Part shown: positions 1 through 15,000 of the stretch, one piece after another
Numbering within the stretch: position 1 is the stretch's first letter
How the letters are laid out: every line of letters starts with the position of its first letter
Origin: Leptospira alexanderi serovar Manhao 3 str. L 60
Lineage (GTDB): Bacteria; Spirochaetota; Leptospiria; Leptospirales; Leptospiraceae
DNA length: 15,000 bases
Reading direction: 5' to 3'
Assembly (NCBI RefSeq): GCF_000243815.2
Contig: NZ_AHMT02000026.1
Span: 12,501-27,500, forward strand
The notes under the pieces: model-generated
The model's input: only the letters and a program-made list of their open reading frames with translations
Databases searched by the model: none
Told to the model about the DNA's origin: nothing
Made by a program: the position numbers and the translations under genes

Positions 1-313
<313 letters not shown>

Positions 314-325
314 GTATAAAGGAGA

Positions 326-2263
<1,938 letters not shown>

Positions 2264-2293
2264 AGGCGCGGAACGATTTTTAGAGAGCGGCGC

Positions 2294-2412
<119 letters not shown>

Positions 2413-2435
2413 AAAGTCGAAAAAACGTTGTGTGA

Positions 2436-2475
2436 GCCGCGTAGGAAGCTAAAAACTTTTCTACGCGGCGTTTTG
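2436..2475 (+). terminator. Terminator-like hairpin between dnaK and dnaJ
   Basis: GCCGCGTAG (2436-2444) pairs perfectly with CTACGCGGC (2461-2469), with further partial pairing inside (GAAG with CTTTT), followed by GTTTTGG. The stem is unusually GC-rich for this AT-rich spacer. It is placed to end or attenuate the grpE-dnaK transcript 68 bp before dnaJ, so it may lower dnaJ expression relative to dnaK. The T-run is short (four), so it may also act as an RNA-stabilising or processing structure. Confidence 0.6.
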
Positions 2476-2526
2476 GAGTCATCGATTATTCAAAAGAGAG
2501 TTCGAACAGGCATCCAATTCAACGTT

Positions 2527-3661
<1,135 letters not shown>

Positions 3662-3782
3662 AAAGAATTCGGTCTTTTTCTATTCTCGGAATGAAAGAAT
3701 AAAAGGATCGATTTCTACATATAAAGATCGGTAAAGAATTTTCGAATAGAGCGACTAAGCTGCACAATACAAAGGAAATACA

Positions 3783-4759
<977 letters not shown>

Positions 4760-4774
4760 GAAACTGGTTAAGAT

Positions 4775-5323
<549 letters not shown>

Positions 5324-5387
5324 AGCCGTTTTTAATCTTTACAGAGAAATTCGGATTATTATGATCAAAAAACAGAGAGGTTAAGGT

Positions 5388-5675
5388 ATGAAAAAGTTTC
5401 AAAGCTTGTTTTTTATTTTTACGATTATAGTTTCTTTATTCCTGATCGAAAATCTTTCTGCGGATGGTTGTTATATTTGCACTTCCGGGTCCGCGGATCA
5501 TTGTAGAGACTATTGCAGGTATGTTGGTTCCGATACATTTGATAACAGAAAAAAATGTCAGGACAAAGGTTGTAAGGTAGGAGGTACCGCTTCTTGCCCG
5601 ACCGCTTCCAATTACAAAGTTTGTTCCGCTAAGGCGAGTATTTCTACTTCGGAATTTTTCGCGTCCAACCATTAG
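5388..5675 (+). CDS. Small secreted cysteine-rich protein, function unknown
   Basis: A 95-residue protein with a clear Sec signal peptide: MKK, a hydrophobic core to about residue 20, and a likely signal peptidase I site after LSA (residue 25). The mature part is only about 70 residues and holds eight cysteines (28, 31, 39, 43, 57, 62, 70, 79), beginning with a CxxC. The even number suggests four disulfides or a metal site in an exported protein. No lipobox cysteine is placed at the expected distance, so it looks periplasmic or secreted rather than lipidated. GAGAGG and AAGG runs precede the ATG. It lies 64 bp after the YqgE gene on the same strand. I do not recognise the family; small Cys-rich exported proteins are known in Leptospira, but the function is unassigned. 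Confidence 0.85.
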   Translation: MKKFQSLFFIFTIIVSLFLIENLSADGCYICTSGSADHCRDYCRYVGSDTFDNRKKCQDKGCKVGGTASCPTASNYKVCSAKASISTSEFFASNH

Positions 5676-5879
5676 TAAATTCTCATATGATCTCAATGGG
5701 AGATCCCTCAAGTATGTGTTTTATTTTTCTTTGGAAAGTCGTTTGCGAATTTGTTTTTTAAGATAATGACTTTCAAGAATTGAACGACAACGAAGCGCTT
5801 TTCAAAATAGGCAAGAATCGTATGGAAAATCCATTTCTTCGAGCTTAAAACCTGCCTCAAAGCCTTAAAAAGAAATCAG

Positions 5880-5905
5880 TTACAAATCATTCAATCAATT
5901 TGTAA
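5880..5905. repeat. AT-rich perfect palindrome
   Basis: TTACAAAT (5880-5887) and ATTTGTAA (5898-5905) are perfect inverted repeats around a 10-base centre. They are followed by AAAAG and the start of a dispersed repeat. It could be an operator-like dyad or a weak hairpin; no adjacent gene makes a choice possible. Confidence 0.4.
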
Positions 5906-5910
5906 TAAAA

Positions 5911-6077
5911 GTGCGGGAATTCCCACAGATTCCGTCCCTATCGATTTTCGAACGGATTTTATTGTTGTTAAATTCTCGTTGGAGTTCATACATTCTGAGG
6001 CTTTGGGATATTCTTTTTCGTTATTAAATTCTTATAGGAGTTTCCACATCGGTCTTGAGAAAGGCTTTTATAAAAAG
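5911..6077 (+). repeat. Degenerate dispersed intergenic repeat, two tandem units
   Basis: Unit 5911-6010 (from GTGCGGGAATTCCCAC through ATTTTCGAACG and GTTAAATTCT to CTTTGGGATA) closely matches 14357-14460 in the same orientation over at least 65 bases. Its 3' half is repeated immediately downstream at 6011-6077 (TTTTTCGTTATTAAATTCTT...AGGAGTTTCCACAT). A related short copy is at 10801-10850. Such GGAACTCCCACA / TTGGGACAG sequences are typical of leptospiral intergenic DNA. They do not encode a visible protein. Confidence 0.65.
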
Positions 6078-6370
6078 TTCGTTTTTAAGTGATTTCATAC
6101 AAACTCGTTGGGAATTATAAATACTTTTTTCTTTCCCATTTGTTGGAATCTTGGAACAATTTCACAAACTTTGCCCTGCAAATTTCCTCTATAAATTTGA
6201 TGCGGGAGCGTTTCGGAAATATCGGTTGCGGATATTATCTCATATATAGAATTATGATTATTGAATATATTTTATTCGTTTCCTTTCTCGGATCTATCGT
6301 GAGCTCGGAGCTACTTCTGTATTGTCCTCAAAATAATTTTCAAAAGTGCCTTTTTACCTATCTGAGAATA

Positions 6371-6550
6371 AATTAACGTGAGTTCGGCGTGATTCATTTT
6401 TTTTGTAGGAAGTTGGAATTTGAACTTTGTAAATCTATTCTAAAATGTGGAACTACAACAAATCGCGATTTTACGAACAAATTCTAAAAGTAGGGGCTCC
6501 TACTTCTAAAAAATTCTTTCTCATTTTCATACGCCGAATTCACGTTATTT
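6371..6550. mobile_element. MITE-like unit with 20-bp terminal inverted repeats
   Basis: The 20 bases at 6371-6390 (AATTAACGTGAGTTCGGCGT) match the reverse complement of 6531-6550 (ATTCGGCGT core) at 18 of 20 positions, enclosing 180 bp. Inside are imperfect palindromes of the GTAGGNNCTCCTAC kind (for example 6490-6503) and a related GTGGAACTACAAC at about 6447. There is no coding capacity. A clear target-site duplication was not identified, so mobility is inferred only from the terminal repeats. Confidence 0.5.
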
Positions 6551-7018
6551 AAACTACGTAATATTTTTTGTATCTTTTGGATATGATACTTTTATCAAGT
6601 CGGACAATCAATTATGGTCGGATGGATTTCCGGATCATTTGGATTTGGTGACGAATTAAGTTCGTTCGATTGAGAAAAAGGATGAGTTGTGAGGTTTCGG
6701 ATCGGGTTCAGTCAAAAGATATAACTTGTTTAATTGTTTTTAATGAATATTCGAACTTTTATCCGTTATGTTCATGGATACGGAAAAGAATTTGAAAATG
6801 AAATTTCCAATTACGGATAGAGAAATTTCAGGTAAACTTTGTGTCGTCTTTAAGGGAGTTGCGGAAAATAATAAACTGTGGTAGTATCTTGAGGATCGAT
6901 TCGTTACTGTAGAGTCGTTTCTTCGAGTAATTGAATGGAAATACACTTCAGATGTGTAGAAGTAGAATATTCAACTTGACCGACTTCAAAATTGGAAGAG
7001 AAAATTAAGAAAAGTTCC

Positions 7019-9157
<2,139 letters not shown>

Positions 9158-9346
9158 GTAAAGTAGGATCGATCTGTCTTAAAATCTCGGGAAGTGGGAA
9201 CTCATTTTAGTGAATAGTGATTAGATGTTTTATTGTAAAAGTAAGAATTCCCGAATTACGGAAAAACCCCCTGACATCTAATACGAACTCCTTCAAATTT
9301 CCTTCAGGTTTTAGGACACGCTCTTAAATTATTCGGAAAATAGAAG

Positions 9347-9415
9347 CTATCTCAAAAATATCTGAAAATGATCGGAATCGGTGTTTTAAATAAAGATAAA
9401 GTATTTTTGAGATAG
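9347..9415. repeat. 69-bp unit bounded by 14-bp perfect inverted repeats
   Basis: CTATCTCAAAAATA (9347-9360) is exactly the reverse complement of TATTTTTGAGATAG (9402-9415), separated by 41 bases without coding potential. It may be the remains of a small mobile repeat, or a stable hairpin at the end of the receptor transcript. It lacks the T-tract of a standard terminator. Confidence 0.5.
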
Positions 9416-9535
9416 GTTTTACTGATCCCTATAAAATGGAATACCGTTAATTTGAGCACAAACCCCGCGTTTAGACGCAGAATTCCTGGCACCTTATTAT
9501 ATACTCTCAGTAATTGATTTTTTCGAAGGAATGTT

Positions 9536-9553
9536 TATTCTAAATTTAGAATA
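9536..9553. promoter_or_regulatory. 18-bp perfect palindrome
   Basis: TATTCTAAATTTAGAATA is fully symmetrical. It resembles the AT-rich dyads bound by dimeric regulators, but it lies in a convergent intergenic region between two 3' ends, so a regulatory role is uncertain and chance symmetry in AT-rich DNA is possible. Confidence 0.25.
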
Positions 9554-9664
9554 TTATGGAATCTTTTTGGAAGTTTCGATTCGGTTAATTTAAAATTTGA
9601 ATTCTTTTCGAAAATTCCAACTTGGGAAAGAAAAGTCATAAATTATGAAAAAATTATTTCCGAT

Positions 9665-9694
9665 TCTCATTTTTGAAAGATTGGAAAAATGAGA
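9665..9694 (-). terminator. Possible AT-rich terminator hairpin after the minus-strand helical protein gene
   Basis: TCTCATTTTT (9665-9674) and AAAAATGAGA (9685-9694) form perfect 10-bp arms around a 10-base loop. The hairpin starts about 14 bp beyond the stop of the gene ending at 9708 (- strand). The stem is AT-rich and no T-run follows directly, so activity is uncertain. Confidence 0.4.
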
Positions 9695-9707
9695 CATCTC
9701 TGCAACA

Positions 9708-10349
<642 letters not shown>

Positions 10350-10854
10350 TTTCCATTCTTTTTCTTGGGAAAGAAATGAAATAAATCAAAACCGAATACT
10401 TTTGTAAAGCTTTGGCGTGAACACTAATGTAGAAATAAAATTTGGTCCTGGAATTTTCTCGTGAGCCTTAATCTTAATGAAGATAATAAGAAACCGAAAA
10501 CAAAAAAGGCACCGGTTTGTTTTCTTTTCTTAATTTTTGAACGGGATTTACAATCTATCCCAAAACTTAGAGAATTAAAAGGCTTCTTTTTAAATTTGTA
10601 ACGGATGAATTATTAGAGTAAAAGACTTTGAAAGTGATGATCTATAAATTTCTTGTTTTATCGTGGAGAGTGAGAAAAAAACGATCTTAGAGATATTGTC
10701 AAAGCCCGAAGTGAAATATAGAAGAGACGACAATCCAGTTCTACAGAACGAAAAAGGAAAGTGCGTTATAAGTCAGGTTTTGAACCGAAAGTTCTACATA
10801 AAAATATTCGGGAACTTCCACATCTGAGGTTTTGGGACAGTTTCTAAAATCTTT
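10350..10854. other. Divergent intergenic region, about 500 bp
   Basis: This separates the - strand helical-protein gene from the + strand winged-helix gene and must hold the promoters of both. It contains an inverted repeat GAAAACAAA/TTTGTTTTC (10496-10504 and 10516-10524) followed by a T/C-rich run, and near its right end a copy of the dispersed repeat (10801-10850). No gene is supported. Confidence 0.6.
10801..10850 (+). repeat. Short copy of the dispersed intergenic repeat
   Basis: The segment with GGGAACTTCCACATCTGAGG and TTTTGGGACAGTTTCTAAAA matches the 3' parts of the repeats at 5911-6077 and 14357-14460. It ends about five bases before a TTGACA box, so the repeat abuts the likely promoter of the next gene. 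Confidence 0.5.
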
Positions 10855-10882
10855 TTGACACAAAGAAGATACTTCTTAAAAG
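10855..10882 (+). promoter_or_regulatory. Candidate promoter with dyad operator in the spacer
   Basis: A consensus TTGACA (10855-10860) is followed after 16 bases by TAAAAG (10877-10882, four of six to TATAAT). The spacer contains a perfect dyad, AAGAAG-ATA-CTTCTT (10863-10877). The ATG of a small winged-helix-like gene is at 10903. A repressor bound at this dyad would block the promoter; autoregulation by the downstream protein is an attractive but untested inference. Confidence 0.4.
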
Positions 10883-10902
10883 ATAAAGAAAGTTGGCTTA
10901 TT

Positions 10903-11124
10903 ATGAATCCTCTTTCAATTCAAATCTTTCAAGATATCTATCACGCTTTTCAATCGGGAAGAATGATGACTATGGAGGCTTTGGAGATCAATACTGCCAA
11001 ACCCGCACATCAACTCAGACCCCATCTGGAGGATTTGAAAGAGTCCAGGTTCGTGGTCGAACATCCGGAAGGTTTTGGAATTGCTCCGTCCGGAATTCAT
11101 TACTATAAAAGCCGCTGGGGTTAA
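10903..11124 (+). CDS. Small winged-helix-like DNA-binding protein, 73 aa
   Basis: The frame is open from a TTG at 10855, but that TTG overlaps a TTGACA promoter-like box. The ATG at 10903 gives a compact 73-residue protein and is preferred; its ribosome-binding site is weak (AAAGAAAG about 11 bases upstream). The pattern fits a minimal winged helix: helix 1 (LSIQIFQDIYHAFQSG), helix 2 (MEALEIN), a recognition-type helix (AHQLRPHLEDLKESRF), then a short wing (VVEHPEGFGIAPSG) with a final HYYK. This is the general shape of MarR/PadR/ArsR-like domains without extra dimerisation helices. The protein is probably cytoplasmic. The fold is inferred by eye; the exact family is not recognised. It faces the minus-strand EamA transporter convergently. 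Confidence 0.7.
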   Translation: MNPLSIQIFQDIYHAFQSGRMMTMEALEINTAKPAHQLRPHLEDLKESRFVVEHPEGFGIAPSGIHYYKSRWG

Positions 11125-11368
11125 AAGTAAGCGAGTAGCTTTCGTTATTCCCTCTTGAACAATTATAAATCCCGAAACGTCCTTGGCATTTATGAAAATC
11201 GTTTTCAAAGATACGATTCCACACTATTGTTCTATCGATTGTAAGGTTGCCACTATGACTATCGACTGTCTCCAGTCAATATGGGAATCCACGGGAACTT
11301 CGTCGCGAAAAGTTATTTAAAACCATAAAACAGCTTTTTTATAAAGATCCTAATCTCTGATTGGAATT

Positions 11369-12277
<909 letters not shown>

Positions 12278-12347
12278 AAAAGAAATGAGTCTCTTTTACC
12301 AATTTCAGGAATTAAAAAACAGATTCAATCTTTACTCGAGTTAACGT

Positions 12348-13364
<1,017 letters not shown>

Positions 13365-13687
13365 AAGATCAAATTTTTCTCATATAAAAAAAGGACTCAA
13401 CTCGTTTTTATCTTTAAGATCTGTTATATAATGAAAACGGACACTGTTTGCTATTTTTAATTGCGGAGGTTCTTTTATAAAAGAGTGATTCTATAAGAGC
13501 AAAGATTTTTTCTTGAAATCTGTTTTGGTTTCTGAAAAGGAAAAAAATTAAAATATTCAGAATATAATCCGTATATTCAAAATTTAAAAAGAATGCGCCG
13601 TACGAAAGAGTTCTGAAATTTAAGAAAGTCGCTTCAAAAACCTAGATTTTTAAGATTGAATTCGAGTTGAAAGCCTGTTTTAAATCC
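13365..13687. other. AT-rich upstream region of lpxD
   Basis: About 320 bp without a gene. On the minus strand a TATATAAC sequence about 60-70 bases before the lpxD ATG could serve as a -10 element, but no good -35 box was found. The rest is AT-rich and shows no repeat or RNA structure that I can support. Confidence 0.5.
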
Positions 13688-13831
13688 CACAACGCGCCCT
13701 AAACACCGACCCATAGGAAGGTGTTTGCTGAGTTCAGGAAGCGTTGTGTTGAGTTCCTTCAACGCGCCCTAAACACCGACCCCTAGGAAGGTGTTTGCTG
13801 AGTTCAGGAAGCGTTGTGCCTGAGTTTCTTC
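13688..13831. repeat. Two 70-bp tandem repeats forming nested hairpins
   Basis: The units at 13691-13760 and 13761-13831 are nearly identical; the first 58 bases differ at one position (ACCCATAGG versus ACCCCTAGG). Each contains AAACACC...GGTGTTT, and unit 1 is also enclosed by CACAACGC (13688-13695) and GCGTTGTG (13741-13748), giving a nested stem-loop. A third, divergent start (CAACGCGACTCTG) follows at 13831 and runs into the transposase remnant. The array is of VNTR type; copy number could vary between strains. Confidence 0.75.
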
Positions 13832-14147
13832 AACGCGACTCTGTCGAGCGACCCATGTGATCTAACATTGTTGTAAAGAGAAATCACCTTTTGAAGCTGT
13901 TCGAAGGAATCCACACCGCAGAGTTGCGCCCTCAGCTCCAGTCAAAAAATTGTATATTTCTTTTATTATATTCTTATTATATAATTTCAATTTCTTGACT
14001 CCGCATCAATCGCTCACGCAGGGAACTTTTTTGAATGATACTGACCCCATCATCGGAATGAAAAATGACACCTGTGATCTTGTGGTTGAACGATTTACGA
14101 AATCGAATTGCCATCTTGAGAGCGGGAATTGAAGTTGTTCCGCATAA
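13804..14147 (-). pseudogene. Decayed IS3/IS481-type (rve/DDE) transposase, middle and C-terminal fragments
   Basis: Read on the minus strand, 14147 to about 14043 encodes residues including [11 protein letters not shown] and [13 protein letters not shown], where the HSD is the second catalytic Asp region of the integrase core. A frameshift then moves the match to another frame (GQYHSKKFP), which meets an in-frame stop. After an AT-rich stretch a third open segment from 13941 to 13804 gives ELRAQLCGVDSFEQLQKVIS followed by LYNNVRSHGSLDRVALKKL, the usual C-terminal YNxxRxHxSL motif of these transposases. The N-terminal half and the catalytic Glu segment are missing or scrambled, so it cannot be active. 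The tandem repeats begin where the coding similarity ends. The IS family name is not assigned beyond the rve-type core. Confidence 0.72.
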
Positions 14148-14173
14148 AGTTCTTCGCTCGCGTTTTAGGAATC

Positions 14174-14277
14174 AGTGGATAGGTGATTTACAAAAATAGA
14201 AAAATTCTACTTTGTTAACGTCTGATCCATCTATTAGGAAAATGTAACTGAACACTGACCCCTAACATCTATCCACT
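14174..14277. repeat. Imperfect 12-bp inverted repeats about 80 bp apart
   Basis: AGTGGATAGGTG (14174-14185) and the reverse complement of 14266-14277 (AGTGGATAGATG) differ at one base. They lie just upstream (on the minus strand) of the transposase remnant and may be leftovers of element ends. A related TTTTAGTGAATAG is found near 9204. Confidence 0.4.
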
Positions 14278-14356
14278 AAAACACGGGAACTTACATGTTT
14301 CAAGGGGTCAAGACAACATTACAGCTGCATATTCGTTCTAACCTTTATCGTTTGAA

Positions 14357-14460
14357 GTGCAAGTAATTCCCACATTTTACGTCTCCCTTATGGATTTTCG
14401 AACAGTTTTTTCGTTGTTCAATTCTTATAAGAGCTCCCCCATTCTTGGGACAGTTTTTAG
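14357..14460 (+). repeat. Second full copy of the dispersed intergenic repeat
   Basis: This starts with GTGCAAGTAATTCCCAC and continues through GATTTTCGAACAG and CGTTGTTCAATTCT to CTTGGGACAGTTTTTAG. It aligns with 5911-6010 over most of its length in the same orientation, and its tail matches 10801-10850. It is a family of diverged non-coding repeats. Confidence 0.6.
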
Positions 14461-14660
14461 TAAATTATGATTTTTAAATGTGTTTCCGGATTTTTCCTGA
14501 TAGGAATTGTTTCGAAACTCAGTGAGCTGGAATCGGCCAGAATATCGATAGATGAAAACTTGAAAACTCTAGTATTAGAGAAAAAAGTTTTTCACTACAA
14601 GAAACAATGGTTTCCGTTTGATCCCGTTTTAAGACGCGGTTTCCATTCTCCGAGTTTGAT

Positions 14661-15000
14661 TTAGAGTGTGGAAACGAACAAAAGGACGGAAAGTAGAAGA
14701 CAAAGAGGAGAATAATATACGGTGTCGTTTTTCGCAAATTTCGTACCTCGGATCTTTTTGAAAAAGCCGAGGAGTCGGAAATCTCCGATTGCTCTGAGTA
14801 AAAACATCGCGGATAAAAAGTACGTTCCGTATTGAAAAACGTATCGGGAAATTCCGAACGAAACCTGTAGACCGATCGGAAATAAGGCCGCTAATAATAA
14901 AAGGAACCCAACTATCGCGGTGGCAAACCTTCCGGGTTGAAATGCCGGTTTGCCCTGTATTTCCGGAATTACCCGATTATTGATTCCAATTTTTCCCTTC
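14661..15000 (-). CDS. DUF3995-like small membrane protein, C-terminal part (5' end outside window)
   Basis: On the minus strand an open frame enters at the right edge and ends with TAA at 14661-14663, giving 112 residues. It shows three hydrophobic helices: [40 protein letters not shown] and [15 protein letters not shown]. Between the last two lies [19 protein letters not shown], then [11 protein letters not shown], the conserved block that I associate with DUF3995 membrane proteins. The function is unknown. The frame is missing its start only because of the window edge; the C terminus is complete. It is isolated from lpxD by the decayed repeat region. Family assignment is from pattern memory, not a search. 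Confidence 0.82.
   Translation of the reverse strand, partial: KGKIGINNRVIPEIQGKPAFQPGRFATAIVGFLLLLAALFPIGLQVSFGISRYVFQYGTYFLSAMFLLRAIGDFRLLGFFKKIRGTKFAKNDTVYYSPLCLLLSVLLFVSTL

Larger units (their letters stand above)
5676..7018. other. 1.3-kb AT-rich intergenic region without a convincing gene
   Basis: No frame here has a good start, ribosome-binding site and gene-like product. The longest frame (6089-6376, GTG start) overlaps dispersed repeat sequence. The stretch contains a short hairpin just after the Cys-rich gene (GATCTC/GAGATC, 5689-5705), an AT-rich palindrome at 5880-5905 (TTACAAAT/ATTTGTAA), tandem degenerate repeat units at 5911-6077, and a 180-bp inverted-repeat-bounded unit at 6371-6550. 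From 6553 to 7018 there is only stop-rich sequence, possibly a decayed gene, plus the unseen promoter of the receptor gene. Confidence 0.7.
9158..9707. other. 550-bp intergenic region with inverted repeats
   Basis: This lies between the 3' ends of the receptor gene (+) and a - strand gene. It holds a 69-bp inverted-repeat unit (9347-9415), an 18-bp palindrome (9536-9553) and a 10-bp-arm hairpin (9665-9694). It also holds fragments such as TTTTAGTGAATAG (about 9204) and CCCCCTGACATCTAAT (about 9267) that resemble sequence near 14260. No gene was found. Confidence 0.7.
14148..14660. other. Repeat-rich intergenic region between transposase remnant and DUF3995-like gene
   Basis: About 510 bp with no convincing gene. 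It contains imperfect inverted repeats AGTGGATAGGTG (14174-14185) and CATCTATCCACT (14266-14277), an ACTGACCCCTAACATC tract, and a copy of the dispersed repeat at 14357-14460. A 65-codon + frame (14467-14664) has no ribosome-binding site and is doubtful. Confidence 0.6.

Noticed and set aside
6089..6376. 95-codon + frame with GTG start, Phe/Leu/Ile-rich
   Set aside because: There is no ribosome-binding site, the composition follows local AT bias, its 5' side touches a dispersed repeat and its stop lies inside the inverted repeat of the 180-bp unit. Not reported as a gene.
6769..6885. Short + frame starting at an ATG, with a gene-like middle (ITDREISGK)
   Set aside because: About 38 codons, no ribosome-binding site, no recognisable family; could be debris of an old gene but cannot be supported.
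10496..10530. Hairpin GAAAACAAA/TTTGTTTTC with T/C run, as a terminator
   Set aside because: It has terminator shape for the + strand, but no + strand gene lies upstream of it within the previous 1.3 kb, so it is mentioned only as an inverted repeat of the intergenic region.
13688..13831. CRISPR-like array
   Set aside because: There are only two contiguous repeats of 70 bp without unique spacers, the units are internally palindromic, and no cas gene is present. It is a tandem repeat, not CRISPR.
13950..14132. 60-codon + frame over the transposase remnant
   Set aside because: The minus strand of the same DNA carries recognisable integrase-core motifs; the + frame is an antisense artefact with an AT-rich start region.
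14467..14664. 65-codon + frame with ATG start
   Set aside because: There is no ribosome-binding site, it has no recognisable features, and its stop overlaps the stop of the convergent DUF3995-like gene. Possible but unsupported.
14519..14737. 72-codon minus frame with a signal-peptide-like start
   Set aside because: It overlaps the end of the DUF3995-like gene in another frame, and the conserved block in that other frame explains the DNA.

Overview
The window looks like chromosomal DNA from a spirochaete of the genus Leptospira, probably the pathogenic (L. interrogans-like) clade. The basis is moderate-to-low GC, a grpE-dnaK-dnaJ block, a 7TM-DISM/cyclase-like receptor of a type common in leptospires, a lipid A LpxD gene, and long AT-rich intergenic stretches with decayed dispersed repeats and transposase debris. 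The genus is recognised from protein style and repeat character; no search was run, so the species is not fixed.

Left part (1-5675, all + strand). The 3' end of grpE is followed by dnaK, a 279-bp spacer with a strong terminator-like hairpin and a possible 26-codon ORF, then dnaJ. Next come a Gfo/Idh/MocA oxidoreductase that resembles the GnnA branch (UDP-GlcNAc 3-dehydrogenase, which makes the 3-amino sugar precursor of amide-linked lipid A), a YqgE/AlgH protein 23 bp downstream, and a small secreted protein with eight cysteines.

Middle (5676-11124). About 1.3 kb without a convincing gene holds leptospiral-type degenerate repeats and a 180-bp MITE-like unit with 20-bp terminal inverted repeats. 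It precedes a large + strand membrane receptor (signal peptide, extracytoplasmic domain, 7TM region, class III cyclase domain, TPR-like tail). The cyclase domain has lost several catalytic residues. A 0.5-kb non-coding stretch follows, then a minus-strand all-helical protein of unknown function, then a 73-aa + strand winged-helix-like protein whose upstream region carries a TTGACA box with a perfect dyad in the promoter spacer.

Right part (11369-15000, mostly - strand). A ten-TM EamA/DMT transporter lies downstream of lpxD. LpxD adds the second pair of acyl chains to the lipid A precursor, so with the GnnA-like gene the window holds two candidate lipid A functions about 8 kb apart. Beyond lpxD is a decayed region: two 70-bp hairpin-forming tandem repeats, a frameshifted IS3/IS481-type transposase remnant, further dispersed repeats, and at the right edge the 3' end of a small DUF3995-like membrane protein gene.

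No complete undescribed multi-gene defence or mobile system is visible. The most interesting items are the degenerate cyclase receptor, the winged-helix gene with its promoter dyad, the GnnA-like/LpxD pairing, the Cys-rich exported protein, and the repeat elements.
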